Of a stretch of DNA of 64,000 nt, positions 51,305-64,000 are shown one piece after another. Made by a program: the position numbers and the translations under genes. The stretch lies in the NCBI GenBank assembly GCA_020055645.1, contig CM034548.1:34398201-34462200 (forward strand), in the 5' to 3' direction. The notes beneath the pieces are model-generated. The model was not told the origin of the DNA. It saw only the letters and a list, made by a program, of their open reading frames with translations, and made no database searches. How positions within the stretch are numbered: position 1 is the stretch's first letter; the number at the start of each line of letters is the position of its first letter. The DNA is from Tomocerus qinae. Taxonomy: Eukaryota > Arthropoda > Collembola > Entomobryomorpha > Tomoceridae.

Positions 51305-54300
51305 CATTTACTGGGACTGCATCTCTTTCGCCGATGCAAGAAGAAGAAGAAGTAAAGTTCCACGCTTTTCTCTACGGAAACCAATTCAATCAAATCGAAA
51401 CCAATCCATGTCTCAACCAACGCAATCTAACAAAAATCATCCTTTTCTGCTTACTTATATACGCTGTCAATTACAGTTACATTATCATATATAATTAATG
51501 CGTATTCCTACATTAATACGTTTTATATTATATATAGACGTACCTATAAGCAGACATATAAACGATCGCTTACACAACTACGCTCCTTGCTAAACAAAGC
51601 AACCTAGTTTTATTGGGGAAATTTTATCGACACTTATTAGGTCTTGAACTTTTAAATACGACCAGCCAAACCAAACCAAATTGCATTTTCCGAAATGCAC
51701 TACTACTACTGAGGCTAATTAAGGAAAACACCTATTATATGTATTATTAATTATCAGTTGATGTATATGTATAACCTTACAGATAGTCCTGAGATATTCT
51801 TTACTAAATACAGATTCAAAAACACCTTACTCTCAGTAAACTGTATAGCATTATTGACTACCACTACAATTAGCCTGCACAATTACAAATAATATTAAAT
51901 AACTACAACAACGCCAACCAAAGCAAACTAAACCAAAACTTTTAATTTAGAGTAGGAATTCGTTATTTTTGCATCATCATACTATTTTCTCTTGGTTACA
52001 CTCATTTATTGCTTTGTTGCTGAAGGTAGTTCTTCAATCTACGCATGTAGTAGCTACATGGATATAATATCATTATATCAATGTCCGTGCCACTAAAACT
52101 AAATTTCCATTCTTGCAAAACTTCCAGAGCTTTAACTTTAACGATCTTGGTAAAATTTTATTCCAATTTAGCATTCCAATCTCATCCGTTGATTGCATAG
52201 CTACCTAATTTAATTATCATTTAATTAGTTCATTTTCTATTAGATTTATATACTCAGTGGGTTTAAGTTTTAATAGTTTTACATTAAGATACTCATTTCT
52301 TTATTAATTTTGATATTTGGTTGAAGCCAATATATCAAGCTGACATTTTTTAAACTCATTACAAGATTTAAATTCCCTAAATTGGATTTTACCATTTCGT
52401 ATTCCATAAAAAATACACTTACATACAGTTAGCTATATATCATCACATATAGGTACACAATAATCTGACTGACATAACAAACGAGAAGGATACAACTTAA
52501 GACCATCCATATAGATACACTTACCAAAATACATTTCTACGGACCTCGTTGAACTTAAATGTTACATTGGACTTTGTTTCGACAGAGTTCGAAATCGGAA
52601 GAAAAATATAAAATACTTAAAACTATAATTAAGTAACGTTAGTTAAAGTTATATCGTGGATATTGAATAGATAGGGTAATATAGTATAGTCACTCTCGAT
52701 TAAAATTTCATCCTAATTGTATAAGTATGTCTGCAGGTATCTTGAAATTATTAAATAGGTAAATGTATTAAGTGTATCATTTACACGTCGTAATTCTGTA
52801 CTAATACTTGTTAAGTAGGCTGGTTTGAGGAAACAAATCAATTATACCACATTCATTATAATCGTAAACAATAAGTGTAATATTAATTAGCCAATCTCAG
52901 ACTCCAACTTGTCATTTCACAATTTCGGTGTAGTAGTTCCTTATAACCCCATTTATTTCAAAAATTCATGGAGTTAATTTATAGTATTTCATTTTAAAAA
53001 AATAGAGTGCAACTAATTTATTATAATTCAGCCGTAACAAGATTTGAAACAAATATTTAATTCCGAAAAAACATTGTATTTAATCTAACCGGGTTTAGAT
53101 TGACAGATTTCAATAGTAACCGTTCTTCCTGTTATATCTTTGATCACTGATGTGTTAATCGGTTATGGTCCTTTACTCTTAGTACTTCTTTAAAGTATAT
53201 AATACAATAGATGATTAACTAAATAAGTATTAGGATTAACTTTTTTGGTCAAAAATTAGTGTTAGGTGTAAGTGAACTCAACATTCGTTGATGGAGCTTC
53301 GCGAAAGGTTTTAGGAATTTTATTGAAACTTTCATGATTACCTATTACCAAGGAATCAATCACCAGAACGTTGTCTTCTTCTTGTAAATCTATTTATTCC
53401 AGTTCTTGTGAACTTTTACGTGGGACTGATTGGGAGTTGACTGATTAATCTAATCTTAAGCTAAATACATTTACATATATATAAGTAGGCTCATAATTCA
53501 TAAAGTACTATTTACAATTACGAAGCTTATCCCCCGAGAAATACGATTTTTAAAAACTTAAAACGGATTTTCCCCCTTTCGACCCTTTAATAGCAAGTTG
53601 GAGATGAGATTTTACAGGATTCCTAATTTTGTCCTTCCCCTTAAGTTATGTCAGGACAGGAGTCCAAATAAAATGCAACTTTTTCCAGTGTTGTAATTTA
53701 AAGTTTTGAGCACAGAACCAAATATTCCAATATTAATACTATTTAACCGTACAAAAACCTCTATACAGTTGTGTACATTTAAAAGTCCCTTCCAAGTCCT
53801 GTAAAATGTCATGTACAATAGATACGTCGTTAGATCTACAAAACTTTCCCATTACATTTCTTACTATTTCAAATATTCAATATACACTAGTTAAATACAC
53901 CTGTACGCGTTGGTATTTTAAAATTAGTGAATATAATTAAGTATGATAGTGAGGTATACTAATGACATTCAAAATATAATCTAAAGTGTGACAGGTAGAA
54001 ATGCAGGAGTATTAGCGGGTATTAAACTATTATATAATTCGAGGCACATATAATTATAGAAATAGGTAATTTTTCGCCAAAATATTTACTATAGACAAGT
54101 TTTAATGATAGAGTCATAGTTAATGTAATTATGAGCCACTGCATACTTAGAATAGTAAATAATCAGCCAGAACAGTTCAATCAATAATTGCACAAGAAAC
54201 GATTAAAACAATCAACCAGGAACTAAATATTAGAACCCATTTTTAAATCATGTAGTAGCTATAATTTACCAATTCATTTTGCTATATAACATTTTACATT

Positions 54301-57300
54301 AACATTATTATCCCTAAATGAAAAAACCTAATTGCAGCCAATCATGTGAATTCCTCTGATGAAAAACATTTGATTCCTTTTAATAGTATTGACCAAAATC
54401 CGTAAGCTTTTGTGTGTTAAATCCATGAAAAGTGTTATCGTGTTTAACTTTAGTACCTATTAAGTATAAGGATTTAAATTATAAGTTAACTGAAACAAAT
54501 ATTAAGAGCTCTTAACATAAATTATAAATAAATAATTAGGGGAAACCGATACATTTCGAGGACTAACTTTCCGGTATGATATTTTGATTGCTAATGAGAT
54601 AAGAAATAAAAGTAGACTCATGCAATTGGAAATCTTACGGTAGTAAGCCCTATAGATAAGAATTTATGATGAAAATTGAGGTTAAACATTAGGGACTACA
54701 AGTATACTATTAAGGATAGGTGTAACTTAAAATTAGGAACAGGTGTTGTTCGCACACTAGTTAAGTATATGATATTTGAATGTACTTTCTGTCTTCACAT
54801 TTGGTAACTTAAGAGAAACATACTGATGAGTTTGGGGAAAGTTGGTTTGGTTGTGTTGTTAGATATACCGATAAGGTGTGGGAGTAAAGGTTCCTGTGAA
54901 GGGCACAGGAATGTTAACTGAGTTTGGTACTTTGATACGATTGTGTAATTGGAGATGAGGAGGAAGGAAAGGAACGAAAGTCCGAGAGACTGATTAAAAT
55001 AATATGAAACCCGTTCTGAATGTGAATGTGTGTGGTAATATAATTGTGCTGATATCTTACAAATAGTGCCATGAAAATGCAATGAAAGTCAATGTCCAGT
55101 AGCATGACAAGACAATCGAAAACAAGTGAACGGTTCCACCTGTACGTATAAATACTAGCACTTTGCCCGCTAGTTGCCAATCCCAATCCCAAAATTCCAA
55201 TTCCTCGTCGGAAGGATAAAGAACATCTTTACCCTCACTCAACATTGGCAATACTATACAGGGAGTCCAGGGATATCAAGTAGTAGGATTTAGAACGGCA
55301 ATTGCACTGCACTGTTGACAGGACACAATTTTTGCAAAGCGGATCTGTTTCTTATGAGACTGTTAATGTTATCGTTGTCATATTGTATTGTACACTAATT
55401 AATACCATATTACATTACTGTGTGAATATGTAATATGTAGTTAAATAGTTACCTCCTCGCTAAGGTAACTTTAAAAAGTAGCTATTATATATCTATGATA
55501 GTTATAACTCATATAAGTATATAAAATCTAGCAGATACAGATCTACAATTAGTGGATTACTAACTGTATTATTGTAATGATATATGGTTAATGGACGGAT
55601 GACATTTATTGTTCTTATTGTTAGCGTCTGCTTGCATTCGTGTGAGTGTGTACAGCTAACAATAGCTATAAATTGGGGAATTATTCGATTAATCATAGCA
55701 AGTACGAGTATGTTATAATATCCGTGATGAAATCTAATTATGCTATTAAATAATAGGGATGTTAGGTTTTATGATGTTTTCAGTGCTTGTGAGTGGCCAT
55801 TGAGAACGAGTGTATTATGTCTTACTTGTAATTCATAAATGAGACTAATTTCTGTCGTGGACTCTCTATTAATCGTATTTTGAATGTTCCCATTTTAAAT
55901 TTATGCTAAAATTAGGTTGCAATTGAATGTGATGTTAAAGAAGGTTGCTATAAATTGTTTGGGAGAATTTGGTAATATTAGGCAGTGTACAAGGAATAAT
56001 TAGAACATTACTGAATGGTGGTGAATGAAATTAAAATGTAAAACCAAAATACATTTAATTAGTATTATGTGTAATGCCATAAGGGAGAAAAAAAATCCGT
56101 TTCTGTCCACCAGAATGACTGCGTCCAAATTTTATATAGTAATCAGAACTGTCAATTTAATTTACAGAGGTTTTCATTTCTATTTCAGCCGTAAAGTCAA
56201 ATGTCAAAGTATCCAAGACAAATCTATTTAAAATTAAATGCAGTAAGATGAGGAGGATTTCAGGCTGTGAGTAAACTGCCTACTGCATAAATTCATTAGT
56301 ATTTTACAATGTGCCATTTTATTTTTAGAGCTTCAGACTTAAATTTGTCGAAGTAATTAAATTTCAACCTATTGATTGGATTTTCATTTGAATCTATCGT
56401 AAATGGAAGAAAATATATTTTCCAATGGCTATTTGTTAATTGCATAAAATGCAATGATTTATTTGCTAGTCTTATTAGATAGTTATTGACAAGCTGTATA
56501 TAAAAAGTTATGTGAATATAGCAATCTATTCCTATAATAGGCTTTTCATATACTATTTATTTGTTGAACAAATGCTGATTGTTTTTAGGGAATTACATAG
56601 TACTGTAGCTGATTAGAAAAAGAAACTTTTAATTGCAAGTTCGGTAACCTATTTTTCGAGTTGCCATTCTTAAGTGGCTATGCTGTAATCCAACCATCGT
56701 AATTGTATTTTGTCATAATACCAACGAGGTACAACATTTGTATAGAGATAGCAAAAGATAATTTTTACCACATTTCCCCAGCCATAAACCGCCATGGGTG
56801 ATGAAAAATATAAAATGTTTGGCCATTTTGATTTTTAGATTTTTGTGATTGTTCTCATAACTGACAAATGATGTTTTACTCTCTAGGTACAATAAAAAAA
56901 ATGTTTGAGTAGCATTCAGATGGCAATAATAAGCTACATCAGATAGAAAGCCACTGATTGTAGATGTGATTTGGTGTACATAAAAGAATAGTTTTCCTTA
57001 GATATACAGAGTGTATAGAGTAAGGAAGGGAAGGAATTGAGAATCATTTGGAAAGAAATGGTGCTGAGCCGCTATAAATGGCATTACGTACACAAACAAA
57101 CAAATTACATAGAAAATGTTACTAGAGGGAAAGAAAAGGGAAATATTAGAAAATAAATTGAGTGGGTGTTATTCATAGGATTGCTGTGAAGATTTATTTT
57201 TGTTTTACAGATATTTTCCCTATTTGAAGCTTCCATTGTTGTAATAGTGTATGTAGTCAGATAAGCGAAATAGTGTCATATAACTACAATGTCGCTTTTG

Positions 57301-58367
57301 TGTGGTGTGAATGAGTAGGTTTGCAAAGTGATGAAAGAAAAGTGTCAAAGTGTGTGTTGTAAGTTGTAAGTCTTACAAATACGTAGATATTACATAAAGG
57401 TGGGTGAGTTATGATTATTTAGACGAAACCAGTGTAGGACGGAATTTGTCGTAAGTACCTCGATATATAGATTATTATATACCTATTATTCTATTCCGGT
57501 AACAGATTAGTAGTTTATCACATATATTGTATAATTTACAAAGATAATATAATTATGACTTATTGTATATACTTTTCATCATATTATTCTGTTAATAGTA
57601 AGATATATTATTCTGTAGTATAGAGAGTGTACTATATGTGTAATATTATTGATCTACGATTGTGTGGGCACGGTTTCCAATATTAACCATTCCAATCTAC
57701 TGTACAGCTAACAAACCGTATGCCATGGAATTCTAACGTAAAAACTTATTCCGTTGCAATTTCCATTTGTAAATGTTAACTCTAAAAATGCAATTATTAT
57801 ATCTACCTTGTATAATTTTAGCCGTTAAGTCTAGTTTTGTTTACATATTAGCGTATTATTACTTGATGAGCTATTACAATTTAATTATAATATTTAGTTT
57901 AGTCGTTTCAAACGTTTCCCCTGCGCTATACAACTGAAAACTATGCCGAACTACCCGAATGTTCATTTATTATTTATTATTTCATAGGAATTCAGTTCCA
58001 CCGCTTAATTATTCAGTTACTTATGTAAAATAATCGTTATCGCTGTAAAGAAATTATAATAGATAGATTTTCTGAGTCAGGTTCGGTAATGTCGAGTGAC
58101 GTGACCTCCTTTCCAATAATGCCACCTGCGTTTGCCATATGTACAGAGGAGCAAAGCGACTATGTACTTATCATTTTACCACCAAAGCTAATTTTTACCT
58201 TACAAACAGTTCATTTAAATCCCTTGGAGATTTTATGATTTTCCCATTCCTATTACGATAATCTAGCTATACTAATCATTAAGTATTTGGTGTTGTCTTT
58301 TTATCCGTAGTTCTATGATAATTCATCATAGCTTTATATTTTACATAGAAAGTTATTTTAGTATAAT

Positions 58368-58396
58368 ATTGACATGTGTTTCCCACACATGTCAAT
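58368..58396. repeat. 12-bp inverted repeat with 5-base loop
   Basis: ATTGACATGTGT (58368-58379) and ACACATGTCAAT (58385-58396) are perfectly complementary around TTCCC. No T-run follows, and nothing links it to a gene. Confidence 0.9.
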
Positions 58397-61335
58397 TCCG
58401 TTCAGTTCAATTGCCAACAAATTAATGCAATTGGTTCCTTAAAATATTTTCTGAGCAGTTTCTTTCCCAAGGTATCGCTTTTGTAATTTTTTTTGTCCAC
58501 AGCTTTTTTTGAATGTAAATACCAGATACATTTCTTCCTGAATTGATGTCTCCATAATCCCTTATTGATGTTTAAAAAATTTAAAAAAAATTAGAAGGTA
58601 AAATAATATACTATCTTTGATGTTGTGATTAATTATGCGATTTGATGTTCGATGTTTGCTTTAAGTGTTAATATTGCCACATTAATTCATGTTAAAGCAG
58701 ATAGAATACCGAGCATTAATCAAACGTATATTATATTTACATTTTGAGCAGAAAAAGTATAAAAGGATTTTTTGTACACGCGTCCTTAATTTCAATCTTG
58801 GCATGATCTAGAAAAACAAAAGGCTTTTGATGAGTGACATATTCCAACTTTTCTTTTCAAGTGGACTGTTTCCATTAGGTTTTTATCTAATGACATATTA
58901 TATTACTATTAGAGTTAGCTTCTTTTCAAAAGATTCCCTTATTTTCGGCTTCAGAGTATTTTCCGCTTACAAGCAAAACAAAGCCGTTGAGTTCAGTTAA
59001 GATTTCAGGTAGCAAATAGTAGTGAGTAGATACAGACTTCCTTAATATATGTGTACTTTATTTATGACGATTGCTTAAGTGTGATTTTAGAATGGTTTGC
59101 TATTTCTGTCATGAGTGTGTGTATTATAAAGTGTTAAAGATATACAGATTAATGTTATGTACCTAGATAGATTAATTACAACGATGGTTCTTTAAATATA
59201 TACCTACAAATACCTACTTTTAGTTAGGGCTAAAGAAAAAGAGTGAATAGCAATCGTTGTTATCTATCTGTAATGTTGATGTACTACTCATGTGTAACTG
59301 CTAACTTTATTAATATACTTGTAAGAATAAAATATCGTTATAATGCAACTTTTCCATTTCCCATATGTCTTGATGTTGACTATTTTTTATTCCCCTATTT
59401 TTCTATTTTTTATTTACTCATTATTTCACATTTTTTATTGTTCACCTCTTATGATGCTTTTATATTTTGTATATCTTGCTTACCTACAATTAGAATGCTA
59501 TGACCTACTAGATTTTAAAGAATAAGTGTCCCTTATTATCTCCCACCCTTCTTGGTTTATTAAAACTGTTTCATTTCTTATGCATGGTATGAAATGACTT
59601 CTAAGTGCTTCTAATTATCTTAAATACATTATAATTGTGATGCATCCCATATTAAATCATAAGTACATTTTATTACCCTTACCATGTCTGCCAAAATATT
59701 TACAACGCTTATAATTATCTTTTAAAACGCATAATATGGGAATGTGATTGTCCACATTGTATATGGACTACACTTGAAAGAAAAGACGTTCAAACTTTCA
59801 TTTACCAACCAGTATTAAGTCTTTTGAAGTGATGTTATTACGATAGGAGCAACCCCTCAAATGTCCCAACTAAAGATTTTAATTCGGCCTTGTTTTTCAG
59901 ATACTTCCATAATGGGCATTAATGTCTTTGGCCAAAATTCTTTGTAAAGACATATTCACATAAGCAACTGTAGCTATAGTTACTTGTATTACAAAAGACA
60001 ATGAATTAATGAAATTTTGTCAAAAATTTTTGAAAATATGAATCCCCGTGATTGAATTGTCTCCCGTGATAAGTGATATCATATAGCTCACACCTGTGAG
60101 ATATGAAATGTCGTTCAGAAGGAAAGACACAGTAGATTTTCAGAAATATAAATAATAATTTGTTATAAAACATGTTAGCTACTATCCCAGCCCACCAATG
60201 AGAATATATTCTCTTAATGCTCCATGAATAATTAACACGCTAGCCAAAAACTCCTTTTGACTAGACATAATGTTTTTGTTTTTAGTAAACGGAAATATTT
60301 AATGGAATTTAAAAAAGAATTTTTTTGTTCCATGCTCGGTACTTTAAGTTGCAATAAAATCGGTAAGGTAAGTGCGTATTTAATGATAATTTAAAAAGAT
60401 AATTGATGTTGTGCACGTCTCGTGGTTTAAAATTGATGTATCATATTTATTGGGTGGTGCTTAGTAGTTTGATAGTATTTAAAGCTAAAATATCTATTTG
60501 TTGTCCTAGAAGCACTAAATTTTTGCTCTATATGTAGTAGTTTAGAAAATAAAAATTATACAAATGTTAAGGACGCATAAGAAGGCAAGTTTTTTGGGGC
60601 AAAAGGGCCGTGCCTTTCTAGAAAGTAGAAAATATTTACAATATTTTCTGTAATTTTGAGCGAGAACGTAAGAGGAGATAAAAACATGCCTTGTAATGGA
60701 GGGGTAGATTTCTAATATCCAGAGATAATTGTCAAGTCACAATTTAAATCCTGCTCTACAAACTCTCCATTACTAATGCTGCCCTTACATGAAAGTGCAC
60801 ACCTACGGCACGCTTCTACTTAAATCATGCATCTTTTCCGCACTCTACTTTCCCAGTTTCCAAAAGAAACTCTAAAAAACGACCCTTCTACAGAAATTGA
60901 TTATTTACAGGTAAATGCACTAATACTAGAGATCTTTCTATCTAAACTCTATCCATCTTGTAGAAAGCATAGACTCGTAGGAAAGGTCAATCTCTTAGAA
61001 ATTTTCTTTAGCTAAAAATGATGTGAAGAATTTATTTCTTTTTATCGTATCCGTAGATTGAGTAAAGTAGTTATAACAGTAATTAACTTTTACTAGTAAT
61101 ATTATTTTTGAAATGAATTACTAAAATTGATTTTAAACTCAATAAGTAATTTTATATCTCTTTTTTGTCAGATTAAGAGATCTACAGACACGTGGAACAA
61201 ATTGTTCAATGCGATGTCTCTTGTAGTAGTAACTGATAGATATTTGCAATTTAAAAAGTAGCTCTGCATGTCTCTTTCATGCAGGAGATTAGAATTTACC
61301 AGTATTAACACTATTACCGGATTTCAATAGATTAT

Positions 61336-61378
61336 AGAGAGTAGTTTATGAGAAATAAACACTCATTATCTACTCTCT
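61336..61378. repeat. 17-bp inverted repeat with 9-base loop
   Basis: AGAGAGTAGTTTATGAG (61336-61352) pairs with CTCATTATCTACTCTCT (61362-61378) at 15 of 17 positions. It is a hairpin of unknown origin in the 3' flank. Confidence 0.85.
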
Positions 61379-64000
61379 AAAATAAACAAAACTGTAGCGC
61401 ATATTTTCATAAATATTCTTCTAGGTATTAGGTGCACAAAAAATATTTTTTAACTTTAACCAAAAGGATTCTAAAAGTAAACAAGGGAAACAATTTACTG
61501 GGGCTCGCATTACGCAAATATTTCCCTTGTTAGCGAATAATTAGAATCAACAGAGCACGAATATTTTATTTTATGAATTCTGGATTTAATAGATTAAATA
61601 TGCATGAAAAGCCACTTCTACAATTATTTAGAGCATAGACTGGATAGAAATTTATACATTTTTCAAAGAATCGTAAATTGTATCAATTTTATTTCAGTAA
61701 TCAGTCCAAACTCTTAAATGCTTCGGTAGAAGGTGGCCATTTTCTTATCATTTTTATTTATATAGATCAAAGGTTTTAATTGTCTAACATATCTAGATTA
61801 TGGTAAGTGAAAAATAGTAATTATCTCTCAAATGAAGAAACCTAATAGTTAATTACTGAACAAAATCCTGTTCTATCTTTCTTATTGTCACTTTTGAAAG
61901 CACTATTCATGTTACATTTGTAAAATGTCGTCATGTCGAAATAAATGCATTGGTGTAGTGTCTCGTAATTCTTTCTCTTGTCAATACATAAACCTTCGTG
62001 ATAATAATTCATCGTTTCCCTAAAGGAAATTGCATAAAAAATCAACCCACTGCATATTAAACCTCTCTCGGCTTAGCACAAAGGAATAAATACACTTTAC
62101 AGTTCTGATATGCATTCAAGTAGCATCGAAAGACTTACAAACCATACCGATGAGACGAAAGTGACGCATCGGTGAAAATTCTTTACTGTACCTTAAAGAT
62201 GCAATTGCAAACTGCTAGACATTATTCGGTGGATGATGGATATCATTCAGACCATTACTCAAGCAAAATCATGTTTTCCACACATAATTTTCGTTTCTTA
62301 TAATTATTGTTTTTTTCTGAGATTTTTCTACTTTCTCATTTCACATCTCAAAATGTTCAATACTCAATGATTTGCATCCGTTTAGGATTTACTTTTGGGA
62401 AATAGGAAATACTTTTAACCCTTTTCTATAGCATTGGTCTATTTGAATGGGATAATAAAAAAGCTATCGAGTTTTCAGCATCTTTTGCTTGGCTAAAAAC
62501 TTTTATTTTTAAATTAACCAGTTTTGTGACTAATTTATGCATATAAATAAACATTAAGAATATAGCAAAACTTCAAATTGTCTTTAAAACATGCACAAAT
62601 CAATTTGAAATGGGTGCTGATTATAAATTGATAATTTACAAGAAATATTATATATTTGCAAACAATATTTTTCTGCCGTGCCTATTAATAAGCGACAGCG
62701 TTTGCAAAATTCCATGGCATTAGTGGCATCATCGAAATAAAAAGTTAGTAAGGTACTTTGTAAATGCGATGCGTATAGCATAGTAGATACATAGCAAGTT
62801 ATTGTATACCATAATTTATTCAGAGTTTAGTCTGTGCTGTTTCTCACTCGGTTATTATAAATGAATTTTCGTCATCAAAGAAATATTTCAATATATTTTT
62901 CATCTGTAGGTTTGTGGTTGTATTTGTAGGTACGTGGGTGGACTTAAGTATGGTGTACAAGTATTAACTTTAATAGCATGAATGACCAATTGTGAGTTCA
63001 CTTTCATATAATGAAGGAATTATTTGGAGCAACTACAGAATAGGAAGTTAGTGGAACAATGTAACAAAGAACGCATTAAAGACAAGAATGACAGAGTCGA
63101 AAGATTCTATAGGAATCGTCGTCTTGTCGATTCTCAGTTTTACAATTAGTGGTATTATTATAGTTAAAGTTATTACGCTAATATCCGTAGTACGCAGATA
63201 TTACGTAATGCAGTAAAGAATAGAATGTAGAAACATAAACAGAGTGAGTATTGGCAGTAATCCCATGAAGTTCTGTTCTATTCTACCTCACAAACGAATA
63301 TTATGATGATCCCAATCCAATCTGCCATAGCAGCTGCCTCCAATTCATAAAGTTCCAGTACAGCTGACAATGTGTTATATCATTATCCCTTCCCAACAAC
63401 TCAATGCCAACCAGCGCCAACAATGTAGCATATTATACTATCTACCAACTCTATATTAGGGGTATTCACAATCATCTTCCAGTCTCCCACTTTGTAATTC
63501 TAACTACCAAACGGAGGAAGTCTATGTACTTGGGCTATCTCCATGGTTGACAATTTATCAGGTGGGATCAAAATAGCGTCCAAATTTTCGATTTACATGG
63601 TTACTCTACCTCAAAGGGCCAACCGGCCGTGGACTGATTTCATCTTACAATATTGTATTATTGGGATGGGGAATAAAAAACTTTTCATCATTGATTTTTG
63701 TAGTTATTATCAAAAATTTAATCACCATATTTTCGGTTTTAGAATTGAATTCGATAGAAAAATGATGCAATGTCTGAATACCCTTACTTACAATATAGCT
63801 AGTGGTACTAGTTGTAGTTGTACATGACATATTGAGTGTGTGAATCCCCTTCGAAGTGTATTTATATGCTCAATGCATTTCATAAAATCACTCTTCTAAC
63901 TATATTTAACTCATATCATGTGAAGGAGGATCTAACGGTAGTACTTGTATAGGGGAAACTAAAACCCATAAAACACTTCAATATGGTTTATCAGAAGCAG

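Larger units (their letters stand above)
51305..64000. other. 3' flank of Graf: untranslated region and intergenic DNA
   Basis: 12.7 kb without a recognisable gene. The Graf 3' untranslated region must start here. Candidate poly(A) hexamers are ATTAAA at 51894-51899 and AATAAA at 53667-53672, but neither has a convincing downstream element. Hairpins lie at 58368-58396 and 61336-61378. Weak coding-like stretches lie at about 55057-55251 (- strand) and 60714-61015 (+ strand). No tRNA or intact mobile element seen. Confidence 0.5.

Overview
The window is AT-rich animal nuclear DNA. It is dominated by one multi-exon gene on the + strand, running from about 11 kb to 51.3 kb. Eighteen coding exons can be joined with every GT/AG splice site and reading phase agreeing. 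Together they encode 794 residues of a BAR-PH-RhoGAP-SH3 protein, the single-copy invertebrate form of GRAF (GTPase regulator associated with focal adhesion kinase; ARHGAP26/10/42 family). The wording of the BAR domain (for example [11 protein letters not shown]) and the gene layout suggest an arthropod, probably an insect; that part is inference.

Layout. 1-310: a short stretch that reads like the last coding exon of another, unidentified + strand gene. 311-10986: no recognisable gene; this is intergenic sequence or part of the first Graf intron. 10987-22670: the first three visible BAR exons, split by an 11.2 kb intron that holds a 2.4 kb G-rich minisatellite with a local duplication. 22671-34925: the rest of the BAR domain. 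37350-40075: PH domain. 43430-45086: RhoGAP domain with its catalytic arginine. 46089-50341: Ser/Thr/Pro-rich linker with a PPxY motif. 50655-51304: SH3 domain and stop codon. 51305-64000: 3' flank with no convincing gene, only hairpins and weak coding-like fragments.

The first coding exon, expected to give about 50 residues at the start of the BAR domain, was not found and may lie outside the window. The most unusual non-coding items are: the intron-1 minisatellite, whose units combine G-runs, AATAAA-like hexamers and T-runs; a pair of abutting palindromes in the intron before the PH exons; and a possible intronic polyadenylation site at the end of the Ser-rich exon that would give a protein without the SH3 domain. 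No tRNA, rRNA, CRISPR array or intact transposon was recognised.
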